Shown in pieces: positions 53,697-62,898 of a stretch of 64,000 nt of DNA (the stretch's first letter is position 1; every line of letters begins with the position of its first letter). Source of the DNA: JARRKC01 sp963723965 (GTDB taxonomy: Bacteria > Acidobacteriota > UBA6911 > RPQK01 > JAPXNP01); contig CAVRSV010000001.1 in the NCBI GenBank assembly GCA_963723965.1, positions 124,001 through 188,000 on the forward strand. Direction: 5' to 3'. The notes below the pieces were generated by a model. The model had not been told where the DNA came from. It was given only the letters and a program-made list of their open reading frames with translations, and ran no database searches. A program made the position numbers and the translations under genes.

Positions 53697-55902
53697 GATC
53701 AGCCTTCCAGTCCAACGGTAATTCGACGACGAACCGGGTTCCCCGAGGCAGGTTCGGTTCCGCCCGGATGAAGCCATTATGGTCCGAGACGATCTGTCGG
53801 ACGATTGCCAGCCCGAGCCCCGTCCCCTTCTTCTTGGTCGAGAAGTACGGAAGGAACAGGTGTTCGTAGTCGTCCGTAGCGATCCCAGGCCCATTGTCGG
53901 ACAGTTCGATCGTGACAGATCGCCGGACGTCGTTCAAAACGGTGCGAATCCCGATCCGGCGATCGTCTTCCTCGACGAGGGCGTCCAGCGAATTGTCGAG
54001 GAGGTTGATCAGCACGCGCTGCAGTTGCTCCGGGTCGGCCGTGACCTGAGATATGCGGGAATCGTAACGCTTCTGGACGGTCACCGCCGACAGACTCCTG
54101 GCATAGCGCTGCAGCGTCTCTTCGATCAGCGAATGGAGCTCGACGCGCTCCGGCTTGCACATCGGCAGTCGGGCAAAGCGGGAGAATTCGGACAGCAGGT
54201 TCTTGAGGATCTTCGATTCCGTGTAGATGATGCGGGTTCCCTCACTGAGGACCTTCTGAAACTCGGTCGTATCCGGACTCGCCGGCAGCGCGGGTGCGAG
54301 CTTCTGGAAGCGTCGCTGGATCCGCTCCGTCGAAAGCTGTATGGGTGTCAGGGGATTCTTGATCTCGTGGGCCAGGCGCCGGGCCACCTCCTGCCAGGCC
54401 GCGAACCGCTCGGCCCGGATCAGTTCGGTCAGATCGTCCAGGACGACCAGATACTCGAGTTCCTCGGCCAGCCGGTTGGTGGTCATGGTCGCGGCGACGA
54501 ACAGGCGGCCACCCGAGGCGCGCTCGAGGGTGAGCTGCTTGCGATAGGTGCCGTAAAGCAGGGCGCTCTTCTTCATCTCCTCGAATTCGCGGTAGAGCTG
54601 CCCTTCGGAGATCTCCTTCAAGGGCCGGTCGATGACCTCCGCCGCCGTCTGCTGCAACATCTTGAGGGCGGAGTCGTTGGCGGTCCGAATCACCTCGTTT
54701 TCGTCGATGGTCAGCACGCCCGTGGCGATGTTTTGCAGGATGGTCTCGATGTAGCGGCGCCGATCGTCGAGGTGAATGTTCGTCTTGCGCAGTTCTTCGT
54801 TCGTGGCCTCGAGGATCTGGCGATTCTCCTTCAGTTCCTCCGCCATGCGATTGAAGGAACCCACCACAATCCCGAGCTCGTCGGGGGCTTGGACTCCAAT
54901 TCGATAGTCGAGGTTGCCCGAGGCCAGTTCTCGTGACCCTTCGGCCAGGGCCTCCAGCGGCACGGTGAGACGGCGGGCGATATAGTTGCCGAGCCAGACG
55001 AACCCGAAGACCACCGCCAGAGTGGTCATTGCCAGCACGAGGATATAGGTCAGTCGGAGCGATGCCAGAGTTCCCTTCAGCCCCTTATAGACCTGATTGG
55101 CTTCGGCCACGCTCTGAAGCTGGAAGGCGACGCTGCCGGGCAGCTGCTTGAAGAGCAGCAGGGAGCCCGCCACTCCTCCGCGGCTGTCTTCCACGGGGAC
55201 GCCGGTCCAGATTCGATCCACGATGCCCGGCGCGAGGTTAACGGCCGGCTTGAGCCGGTAGAGCGTGCCGCCTTCGAGGAGCCGCCGGTTTTCATCCAGA
55301 GGCGGAGGTTCCGGCAGGTTTCCGGCCTGGATCGTGACCGAGCCCGAGGAATCGCACAGCACCCCCCCCTGGAAGCCGGCCGCTTGGGCCTCGGACAGGA
55401 ACGAGTTCGGCGACAGGGCTCCCCGGCGCCACTTGTCGGCCAGCTCCTGGGCCCGCGCGATCGAGTTCTGCTGGAGCTCCCGGTAGTACCCTTGGGAGAT
55501 GCTCATCGACGATTGCAGAAGCTGTTCGGATGGAGCGCTGACCCAGGTTGCCAGGTTCTGATTGATGAGGCCGAAGGCCAGGAAGGCCATGATCAGAGCC
55601 GGGAACAGCGCAAACAGCACGAAGGTCAGGATGAGCTTCGTTTTGATTCTGGAGCCCGGATGGCCGGACTGGTATTCGAAGAGGACACGGATCAGGTATC
55701 GGACGAGCAGGACGCTCAGGACCAGGACCAGGATGAAAATGAGCGCCCAGACAAACGCCCAGAGATTGAAATTCCAGAGGAAGTTCTGATTTCCCACCGA
55801 GGAGGGATTCAGGAAGATCACGCTCACCAGGTAACCCAGAATCAAGATGATCAGGAGCCCGGCGATCCACAGGATTCTCTGACGGGAGCTGCCTGGTTTC
55901 AT
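53671..55902 (-). CDS. ntrY: NtrY-like membrane sensor histidine kinase
   Basis: The protein has 743 residues. Three N-terminal membrane helices (ILWIAGLLIILILGYLVSVI, LWAFVWALIFILVLVLSVLL, LILTFVLFALFPALIMAFLA) come before a periplasmic domain of about 190 residues and a fourth helix (LRLTYILVLAMTTLAVVFGF). HAMP, PAS, the H-box (RLAHEIKNPLTPIQL) and an HATPase domain (DNGPGI, GTGLGLAI) follow. It should phosphorylate the overlapping NtrX-like regulator. The signal is unknown. Divergent from the HyuA-like gene. Confidence 0.92.
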   Translation of the reverse strand: MKPGSSRQRILWIAGLLIILILGYLVSVIFLNPSSVGNQNFLWNFNLWAFVWALIFILVLVLSVLLVRYLIRVLFEYQSGHPGSRIKTKLILTFVLFALFPALIMAFLAFGLINQNLATWVSAPSEQLLQSSMSISQGYYRELQQNSIARAQELADKWRRGALSPNSFLSEAQAAGFQGGVLCDSSGSVTIQAGNLPEPPPLDENRRLLEGGTLYRLKPAVNLAPGIVDRIWTGVPVEDSRGGVAGSLLLFKQLPGSVAFQLQSVAEANQVYKGLKGTLASLRLTYILVLAMTTLAVVFGFVWLGNYIARRLTVPLEALAEGSRELASGNLDYRIGVQAPDELGIVVGSFNRMAEELKENRQILEATNEELRKTNIHLDDRRRYIETILQNIATGVLTIDENEVIRTANDSALKMLQQTAAEVIDRPLKEISEGQLYREFEEMKKSALLYGTYRKQLTLERASGGRLFVAATMTTNRLAEELEYLVVLDDLTELIRAERFAAWQEVARRLAHEIKNPLTPIQLSTERIQRRFQKLAPALPASPDTTEFQKVLSEGTRIIYTESKILKNLLSEFSRFARLPMCKPERVELHSLIEETLQRYARSLSAVTVQKRYDSRISQVTADPEQLQRVLINLLDNSLDALVEEDDRRIGIRTVLNDVRRSVTIELSDNGPGIATDDYEHLFLPYFSTKKKGTGLGLAIVRQIVSDHNGFIRAEPNLPRGTRFVVELPLDWKADHESQVAHR

Positions 55903-56038
55903 GAGAGAGGGGCCCGGTAGGTCAAACCCGCGCGAGCCGGCACAGGCCTGCCCGCGCTCCGCGCAACCTGTACTTTGAGGCGGCGCTTCATGTTATTGTC
56001 ACGTATTCTAACATTCAAAAGGAAAAAGCGGAGCAGCT

Positions 56039-58042
56039 ATGCTGAGGATAGGGATCGACACGGGCGGAACCTTCACCGATTTTGTCGTCCTCGATGGGGA
56101 CCAGTTGACGGTCTTCAAATTGCCGTCGACTCCTGTGGAACCTGAGAAGGCGGTCCTCGAAGGACTCGGGCGGCTGACGGAGGGCCGCGAGGGTTACGCC
56201 CTCCAGCACGGCTCCACGGTGGCCACCAATGCCTTCCTGGAGCGCAAGGGCGCCCGATGCCTGCTGGTGACGAATCAGGGCTTTGAAGACATCCTCGAGA
56301 TCGGAAGACAGAATCGGCCCGGTCTGTACAAGTTGGGGAGCTCCCGGCCCGAGCCCCTCGTCCCCGAACGCTATCGAATCGGGATCAAGGAGCGGACCCT
56401 GTGGGACGGCAGTAGCTGGGTCCCGCTCGAGAACAAGAGCCTCGACTGGCTGAAGACCAAGGTGCAGCAACTGAGGCCGGAGGCCATCGCGGTCGTGCTT
56501 CTTTACAGCTATCTCAACCCGGACAACGAGGTTCGCATTGGCGAGGCACTGGCCGAGTTCTCGGTCCCAATTGCACTCTCGCACAAGATCCTGCCCGAGT
56601 TTCGGGAGTTCGAGCGGACTTCCACGACCGTGCTCAATGCCTATGTCCAGCCGATCATGGCCCGCTATCTATCGGCTCTGCGCTCGAGTGAATCCGTTCA
56701 GAGAGGGTCGCTGACGATCATGCAGTCGAACGGGGGGTCGATTTCCTCGGAATCGGCGGAGCGCGAACCGGTGCGCACCCTTTTCTCGGGACCGGCCGGG
56801 GGTGTCGTGGGCGCCTTCGAAGTAGCCCGGACCGCCGGTTTCGACAAGATCATCACTCTGGACATGGGAGGAACGTCGACCGACGTCTGCCTGTGCGACG
56901 GGCGGATCGAAACCACGAACGAGTGCGTGATCGACCATCATCCCGTCTCGATCCAGACCATCGGCATCCACTCGGTGGGAGCCGGCGGCGGCTCGATTGC
57001 GTGGATCGACGACGGAGGGTTGCTCAAGGTCGGCCCGCGAAGTGCCGGGGCCGAGCCGGGGCCCATCTGCTACGGCCGGGGCGAGGAAGTCACGGTCACG
57101 GACGCCAACGTCTTTTTGGGGCGTCTCGATCCGGATTTCTTTCTGGGCGGAGACATCCAGCTGTCGCCCGAACGGATCGGACCCGCCCTCGATCGCTTGG
57201 CCGCGGGACTCGCCCGCCCGTCCGACCGGGAATGGGAGCAGGCCGAGATCGCGGAAGGCATCATCAAGATCGTCAACACGCAGATGGAACGGGCACTACG
57301 TGTCATCTCCCTGCAAAAAGGCTACGACACGCGGGAGTTCACGCTTGTGACCTTCGGCGGGGCCGGGGGGCTGCACGCCTGCGAACTGGCGCGGGCGCTG
57401 ATGATTCCCAGGGTCCTGGTCCCCATGCACCCGGGAGCCCTCTCCGCCCTGGGTATCCTGCGGGCCGACGTGGTCCAGGACGCCTCCCAGACGCTCGTGA
57501 CCTCGACACTGGACGAAGATCTCGAGGCGCGCCTCGAGCAGGGTCTCGCGGACCTGGAGGCTCGCGTCGTCGAACGCCTCGAGGAACAGGGCTTCCGGCG
57601 CGATGAACTGGAACTCGACAGGAGCGTGGATGCCCGCTATCTGGGGCAGTCCTACGAGCTGAATGTGTCCTACTCGCCGTCGCTCATGGCAGACTTTCAT
57701 CGCAGGCACCAGCAGGTCTATGGCTACTCGAACGACAGCCTGACCGTGGAAGTCATCAATCTGCGCGTGCGCGGGCGGGCCCGGTACCCACTGCCGGCGC
57801 TCCCCGAATTCCCTCTCGAAGGCGAGGAGCCGGCGCTCGACGCGCTGATTCAGGAGAAGCGGGTCGCCCCCGGGGAAGACGCGCCGCAACTGAAGTTCTA
57901 CGTGAGGACGAAACTGCGTCCCGGCAACCGGGTGCACGGGCCGGCGGTCGTACTGGAGTACAGCGCGACGACCTGGATTCCCGAGGGCTTCGCAGGCACC
58001 GTCGACAAATGGCTCAATCTCGTCATCGAGCCCGGACAGTGA
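56039..58042 (+). CDS. HyuA-type hydantoinase/oxoprolinase subunit
   Basis: ATG 56039 follows GCGGAG, and the protein has 667 residues. It is an actin-like ATPase fold: GIDTGGTFTDFVV at the N terminus, TLFSGPAGGVVGAFEVA, TLDMGGTSTDVCLC and TFGGAGGLHACELA. HyuA proteins hydrolyse hydantoins or 5-oxoproline with ATP, usually with a HyuB partner. No hyuB is next to it (the next gene is on the other strand), so it either works with a distant partner or has another substrate. Confidence 0.93.
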   Translation: MLRIGIDTGGTFTDFVVLDGDQLTVFKLPSTPVEPEKAVLEGLGRLTEGREGYALQHGSTVATNAFLERKGARCLLVTNQGFEDILEIGRQNRPGLYKLGSSRPEPLVPERYRIGIKERTLWDGSSWVPLENKSLDWLKTKVQQLRPEAIAVVLLYSYLNPDNEVRIGEALAEFSVPIALSHKILPEFREFERTSTTVLNAYVQPIMARYLSALRSSESVQRGSLTIMQSNGGSISSESAEREPVRTLFSGPAGGVVGAFEVARTAGFDKIITLDMGGTSTDVCLCDGRIETTNECVIDHHPVSIQTIGIHSVGAGGGSIAWIDDGGLLKVGPRSAGAEPGPICYGRGEEVTVTDANVFLGRLDPDFFLGGDIQLSPERIGPALDRLAAGLARPSDREWEQAEIAEGIIKIVNTQMERALRVISLQKGYDTREFTLVTFGGAGGLHACELARALMIPRVLVPMHPGALSALGILRADVVQDASQTLVTSTLDEDLEARLEQGLADLEARVVERLEEQGFRRDELELDRSVDARYLGQSYELNVSYSPSLMADFHRRHQQVYGYSNDSLTVEVINLRVRGRARYPLPALPEFPLEGEEPALDALIQEKRVAPGEDAPQLKFYVRTKLRPGNRVHGPAVVLEYSATTWIPEGFAGTVDKWLNLVIEPGQ

Positions 58043-58076
58043 GGCTGGCGGGGTCTTGAAGCGAGCGGATCGCCGA

Positions 58077-58805
58077 TCACTCCGATGAGCCTGGCGAGAC
58101 GTCTGAAAACAGCGAGTAGAGAAGGATTCCGGCGGCCACGGAGAGGTTGAGAGAACTCACCTGCCCCCGCATGGGAAGGCGGATGAGGAAGTCGCAGTGT
58201 TCCCGGACCAGACGGCGCAAGCCTCGGTCCTCCCCGCCGATCACGATGACGAGCGGTGAAGTAGGATCGATCCCTTCCGGATGCTCGCTGCCCCGCATGT
58301 CCAGGCCAACGCTCCAATAGCCGGACTCCTTCAGCTGGCCCAAGGCTTGAACGACGTTCCCGATCCGGCCGATCTGCAGGTGGAGTGCCGCGCCTGCGCT
58401 GGTCCGGACGACCGTGGGCGTGACGCCGCAGGAATGCCGCTTCGGCAGGAGGACGCTGCGGATACCGATGGCTTCGGCAGTGCGCAGGACGGCCCCCAGG
58501 TTGCGGGGATCCTCGACACCGTCGAGCAGCAGGATACGGTCTGGCCGAGCCGCCAGGACCTCCTCCAGGCTGGCCAGGGACACCTCGGAAAGCTCGGCGA
58601 TCACGGACTGGTGGGCGCGAGTGCCGGCTCTGCGGGTGAGGGACTCGGGGGGTTCGAAATGGATGGGAATCCCCAGTTCGCGGGCTCGATCGATGATCTC
58701 CTGCAGGCGGGCGTTTCCACGCTTGCCGGCCACGGTGACCCGCTCGATGTGGGCGCTCGACGATGCCAGGGCCTCGAGGACAGAATTGACGCCGAAGACG
58801 ATCAT
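58077..58805 (-). CDS. rlmB: RlmB-like SpoU-family RNA 2'-O-methyltransferase
   Basis: The protein has 242 residues. The N-terminal substrate-binding domain (IVFGVNSVLEALASSSAHIER) is followed by the knotted SpoU domain with motif 1 EDPRNLGAVLRTAEAIG, motif 2 VIVIGGEDRGLRRLV and motif 3 VSSLNLSVAAGILLYSLF. It should methylate the 2'-OH of G2251 in 23S rRNA. It lies downstream of gltX on the same strand with a 134-base gap. Confidence 0.93.
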   Translation of the reverse strand: MIVFGVNSVLEALASSSAHIERVTVAGKRGNARLQEIIDRARELGIPIHFEPPESLTRRAGTRAHQSVIAELSEVSLASLEEVLAARPDRILLLDGVEDPRNLGAVLRTAEAIGIRSVLLPKRHSCGVTPTVVRTSAGAALHLQIGRIGNVVQALGQLKESGYWSVGLDMRGSEHPEGIDPTSPLVIVIGGEDRGLRRLVREHCDFLIRLPMRGQVSSLNLSVAAGILLYSLFSDVSPGSSE

Positions 58806-58939
58806 AGGACGACTCGGTATTCAGAGGACGTGTAGGACAATAGCAGGGAACACGGCGGTCTTCCAGCGGCCCCTCGGAATTGCGGCAGGCGACGCCCAGA
58901 GCGCTCGGCGGCCCCTCGGATCTGCGCCCGAGCCCTCAT

Positions 58940-60457
58940 TCAAGCCTCCGGTTGGGACAAATCTTCCCGGATGAACTGAAGTACTGCGTCCACCCGCTCG
59001 CGTACCCCGGTCAAGCGGAAGGGCAGATCCCTGCGCGATCCCTCTTCGAGTAGCGGGATCAAGCGATCCAGTTCGGGGCCGGATCCGCGTCCGGTCACGG
59101 CAATTCGGATCGGGTGAAACAGGGCCTTTCCCTTGACCCCGGTTCGCTCCTTCACCTGCATCACCGCCTCCCGGTAGTCTTCGAAGGTCAAGGGACGATC
59201 ATCGCTCGGCAGGGCCGCACGAAAGGCGCCGATCACCTGGCGGGAGGCGGCCTGAACCAGGATTGCCGACACCTCCGGATCCCTCAGGTCCCGCTGGGGT
59301 TCGAAGCTCAGGAATTCCGGGACCTTCTGGACGAGGTCGCCGAGCTTGTCGAGGTAGTTGATCGCGACCTGCAGCACATGCCCGGCCCACTCGTCCTGAC
59401 CCACCGTATCGGATCCGAGAACTCCGGCCTGCCTCAGGTAGGGACGGGCCAGCGGCACCAGCTGTTGGGTCGAAAGTCCACGCAGGTGGGTTCGGTTGAC
59501 CCAGTTGAGCTTGTCGAAGTCAAAGGTGGCAGGGCTCACCTGGACCCGGCGCAGATCGAAGTCGCGAATGATCTCCTCACAGGTCAGGATCTCGCCCTTG
59601 CCCTCAGTGGGGGACCATCCGAGCAGACTCAGGTAGTTCAGAAGAGCTTCCGGGAGGTAGCCTGCATCCCGGAATTCCGCGATCGCAGTGGCACCGTGGC
59701 GCTTGCTGAGCTTTGTACCGTCCGGCCCGAGGATGGTCGAGAGATGAGCGTAGATGGGCGGCTCCCATCCCAGACTCTCGTACAGGAGGAGCTGGCGCGG
59801 CGTATTCGACAGATGCCCCTCGCCCCGGATGACATGTGTGATCTTCATCAGCGCGTCGTCGACCACGCAAGCGAAATTGTATTGGGCGCTCCCGTCCGAG
59901 CGGAGCAGGACGAAGTCACCGAGCACGGAGGTCTCGATGACAATGTCGCCGAAGACGAGGTCGTGCTGATTGACAGTTCCCGGACGAATCTTCAAGCGGA
60001 CGGTGGCAGCCTCTCCGGCCGCGACCCGGCGGCCGGCGTCGTCAGGGTCGATCGATCGGCAGCGGCCCACGTAGCGGACCGGATGCCCCGCCTCCTGTTG
60101 GGCGAGACGGTCTGCTTCGAGCTGTTCGGGGCTGCAAAAGCAGTAGTAGGCCTTTCCCTCCTCCAGGAGCCGGCGGGCGTGATGCTGATAGATCGCAAAC
60201 CGCTCGGTCTGGCGGTAGGGGCCGAACGCCCCCGCCTTGTCGATGCCTTCGTCCCAATCGAGGCCCAGCCAGCGCAGGTCTTCGATCAGCTGGGTTTCGT
60301 AGCGGACCTCCGAGCGTTCGCGGTCGGTGTCCTCGACCCGGAGGATGAAGCTGCCCCCCTCTTTTCTTGCCACCAGCCAGTTGAAGAGAGCTGTCCGGAC
60401 GTTTCCGACATGCAGCAGGCCGGTCGGAGACGGGGCGAACCTGACTCGAATCTTCAT
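58940..60457 (-). CDS. gltX: glutamyl-tRNA synthetase
   Basis: The protein has 505 residues. The class I signatures are present: HIGH-type HVGN (in PSPTGLLHVGNVRTALFNWL) and KMSKS-type KLSKR (GPDGTKLSKRHGATAIAEF). The catalytic and C-terminal anticodon-binding domains are complete. The zinc-type CFCS region (YYCFCSPEQLEADRLAQ) is present. It attaches Glu to tRNA-Glu; discriminating or non-discriminating status cannot be read. Confidence 0.97.
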   Translation of the reverse strand: MKIRVRFAPSPTGLLHVGNVRTALFNWLVARKEGGSFILRVEDTDRERSEVRYETQLIEDLRWLGLDWDEGIDKAGAFGPYRQTERFAIYQHHARRLLEEGKAYYCFCSPEQLEADRLAQQEAGHPVRYVGRCRSIDPDDAGRRVAAGEAATVRLKIRPGTVNQHDLVFGDIVIETSVLGDFVLLRSDGSAQYNFACVVDDALMKITHVIRGEGHLSNTPRQLLLYESLGWEPPIYAHLSTILGPDGTKLSKRHGATAIAEFRDAGYLPEALLNYLSLLGWSPTEGKGEILTCEEIIRDFDLRRVQVSPATFDFDKLNWVNRTHLRGLSTQQLVPLARPYLRQAGVLGSDTVGQDEWAGHVLQVAINYLDKLGDLVQKVPEFLSFEPQRDLRDPEVSAILVQAASRQVIGAFRAALPSDDRPLTFEDYREAVMQVKERTGVKGKALFHPIRIAVTGRGSGPELDRLIPLLEEGSRRDLPFRLTGVRERVDAVLQFIREDLSQPEA

Positions 60458-60836
60458 CGGCCCAGTATAAACCGGGACCCGTCGATCTGGGCCGCGGGGC
60501 GGAGTGCGGCCGGGCGGGGCGCCCGAACCGTCGAGAGGTCGGGTGGCGAACCGCTCTGAAGTCGGCCCTGAACACTTCCTCGGGAGTCCTCATCTAACCC
60601 AAAGTATCGGTCCGTCCGAGGCGGCTCGCACTCGGCAGAGTCTCTCCGGGGCGAGGGGGTGTTGGAGGTGGCCCGGAACCGGACGATACGAATGGGCATT
60701 TTTTCGGGGCTGTTGGAGTAGTATAGTGCCGGATGTGCCGGTTGATCGTTGCGGGCAGGTGCTCCGCACGCGGATTGACTCAAATACCCGGCAGGAACTA
60801 GAATTCAATTTTGAAGGTCCGAAACCTCGAGCCAGC
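60458..60836. other. 379-bp region between gltX and the outer-membrane gene
   Basis: No small gene is supported here. The only clear signal is the sigma-70 promoter at 60775-60804. A TATAGT box at about 60720 has no partner. Confidence 0.5.
60775..60804 (+). promoter_or_regulatory. sigma-70 promoter of the outer-membrane barrel gene
   Basis: TTGACT, 18-base spacer, TAGAAT (5/6 and 5/6). It is the best promoter-like match I found in the window, 33 bases before the ATG at 60837. Confidence 0.6.
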
Positions 60837-62618
60837 ATGACGAGATCACGACTTGCATCTGGGATATTTGCCGCCCTGGTGTTGGTGGTGGGCCTCTCCG
60901 TTCCTCAGGAGGGTCTGGCCGCGACCGCTTCGGGCAATCTGAGTGCGCTGCTCCTGAATGAGGCGGGGCAGCCTCTGGCTGGTGTCTTCGTATCGCTGCT
61001 CGGTCGTTCCAGCCAGACTGAATTGCCTACCTTGACCCGGACTGACGGGGGAGGCCGGATCTACCTGAGCGATCTGGATGCCGGTACCTACCAGCTCAAC
61101 GTGAAGAGCGCCCAATACCGCGGTCCCGTCAGCCGTCTCGTCGAGATCCTCCCGGATCGCACTGCCGTTGTGACACTGATACTCCAGCACTTGCTGGCCT
61201 TTGGAGAGGATGAAGACAACCTCGGATTCAAGGCTCTGCTGAGGAGCTCGGAGAGCCGGCGCCTGATTTTCCGCGCTCTTCCCGATCCGAACGGCGTCGG
61301 GGCGGGGTCGGAGACCGACCGGAAGCCGATCCAAGAGGCGGTCGTGCAGGTCTATTCGAACGGCAGCCTTGGTGGAGACTATGTCGCCTTTCCGGGCGAT
61401 GCCGCCAGTGGAACGACGACCAACTTTGCCGCAGTCGTCCAGTCTCTCGGGGCAGGCCAGCACATCGTCGCCGGGCAGTTGAATTCAGGGCAGGATTCGC
61501 TCTGGAGGATTCGCAACATCGTCGGGTACCAGTTCGCTGACGACCACAGTCTGCAGATGTTCCTCGGCTACGGTCGCCTCAGCTTCGAGCAGCCCAGCCT
61601 CTCCCTTTTGGCGGATCCGAGTGCGACCCCGGAACATGGAGAGTTTGCCGCGCTGTCCGGCAGTTCGCGGCTCATGAACGTCGGTTTCGAGGACAACTGG
61701 CAGTTCGGGCCTGCGCTGACCTTCACGTGGGGCCTCGAAGTCGACCAGGTGCGCGGAGGCCGGAGCCGGTCCTTCGTAAGTCCGTCTGCCGAAGTGCGCT
61801 ACCAGGCCACTGACTCCACGGCGGTTCACGTGGCCATGACCTCGAAGCGGCGCACCGTCGCCAACACGGTGACCTTGCCGGACGGCGAAGCGGTGACCCT
61901 GGCGACTCCGGTACACATCGCCCAGTATGGGGATGAAACGCTGTACGGCACCGGACGTCACTGGCTGGGATCGGTGACGCAGAATCTCGCCCCGGGATCG
62001 CAAATTGAATTGGCGGTGTTCGACAACTTCACCTACGGAGGTGGATTGCCGGTTGTCGCCGTCGTCAACAGGGGGCAATCCCCGTCCTTCCTGCCGGTTT
62101 CCGACGGAATGACCGAAACCAAAGGGTGCCGCGTCTCTTTCCGCCACTCCTTGGGCGAGAACCTGAAGGCCGAAGTCTCCTTCATCAAAGCGGCGGCGCC
62201 GGGTCTGGTTTCTTCGCCGGAAGAACTGTCCCAGCTTCAGGCCAGCGTCGGTCAGCGCTCCTACCACGCTCTCGCGACCCGGTGGGAGGCCTATATCCCG
62301 CTGTCGAAGACTCATGTGACGACGCTGATCCAGTACGTTCCCGACGGCAACCCCCTGGCGACGCTGGACGCATACTCGGATATCTATGACACCGGGAACG
62401 ATGGCGTCAACATCTTCGTCCGCCAGATCATTCCGTTGCCCCAGGACCTGCTCAAGTTCTTCGGTCTGGAGTTTCTGGCGCCCCAGCGGGTGGAAGCCCT
62501 GTTTGACGTGAGGAACCTCTTCAACGATGATTCGGGATCCCTCGAGTTGGCTTCGGGCCCGGCCCACCTCGTGCAGAGCCCCCGCTCAATCCGGGGTGGT
62601 GTTTCGTTCAAGTTCTAG
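60837..62618 (+). CDS. outer-membrane barrel protein with carboxypeptidase-regulatory-like domain
   Basis: ATG 60837 (MTRSRLASGIFAALVLVVGL) is 33 bases after a good promoter, and gives 593 residues. A signal peptide precedes a carboxypeptidase-regulatory-like domain at about 30-115 (SGNLSALLLNEAGQPLAGVFVSLL, DGGGRIYLSDLDAGTYQLNVK). The remainder has alternating amphipathic strands and ends in RGGVSFKF with the C-terminal aromatic typical of outer-membrane barrels. It resembles TonB-dependent receptors but is short and I see no plug domain or TonB box, so transport through TonB is not shown. Confidence 0.8.
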   Translation: MTRSRLASGIFAALVLVVGLSVPQEGLAATASGNLSALLLNEAGQPLAGVFVSLLGRSSQTELPTLTRTDGGGRIYLSDLDAGTYQLNVKSAQYRGPVSRLVEILPDRTAVVTLILQHLLAFGEDEDNLGFKALLRSSESRRLIFRALPDPNGVGAGSETDRKPIQEAVVQVYSNGSLGGDYVAFPGDAASGTTTNFAAVVQSLGAGQHIVAGQLNSGQDSLWRIRNIVGYQFADDHSLQMFLGYGRLSFEQPSLSLLADPSATPEHGEFAALSGSSRLMNVGFEDNWQFGPALTFTWGLEVDQVRGGRSRSFVSPSAEVRYQATDSTAVHVAMTSKRRTVANTVTLPDGEAVTLATPVHIAQYGDETLYGTGRHWLGSVTQNLAPGSQIELAVFDNFTYGGGLPVVAVVNRGQSPSFLPVSDGMTETKGCRVSFRHSLGENLKAEVSFIKAAAPGLVSSPEELSQLQASVGQRSYHALATRWEAYIPLSKTHVTTLIQYVPDGNPLATLDAYSDIYDTGNDGVNIFVRQIIPLPQDLLKFFGLEFLAPQRVEALFDVRNLFNDDSGSLELASGPAHLVQSPRSIRGGVSFKF

Positions 62619-62827
62619 TTCGCATTTGACCCCTCCGCTCCGCCGCCTGTGTCCTCAGGTTTCGATTCGCGAAGGCGATGCACTTCAAGATGAATCCAAA
62701 TTTGTGAATTCATATCCATGTATTTGAATTGTCGGGCGGCGAGCAGAGGTGGAATTTCGTACCAGGCCCGACAGCGGCGCGCCGCGCACCGGCACTTCGG
62801 AAACGCCTGCAGCGGAGCCTCGGCTAG

Positions 62828-62844
62828 TGGCACTCAACGTGCTT
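62828..62844 (+). promoter_or_regulatory. candidate sigma-54 promoter of the PDZ sensor gene
   Basis: TGGCACTCAACGTGCTT: TGGCAC and TGCT with GG and GC 10 bases apart, 55 bases before the ATG at 62899. It is the better of the two sigma-54-like sites in the window. Confidence 0.45.
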
Positions 62845-62898
62845 ACCATTGGTAGGTCAAGGGTGACTATGCCTGACGTGTCTTGAGGACGAGCTTTG

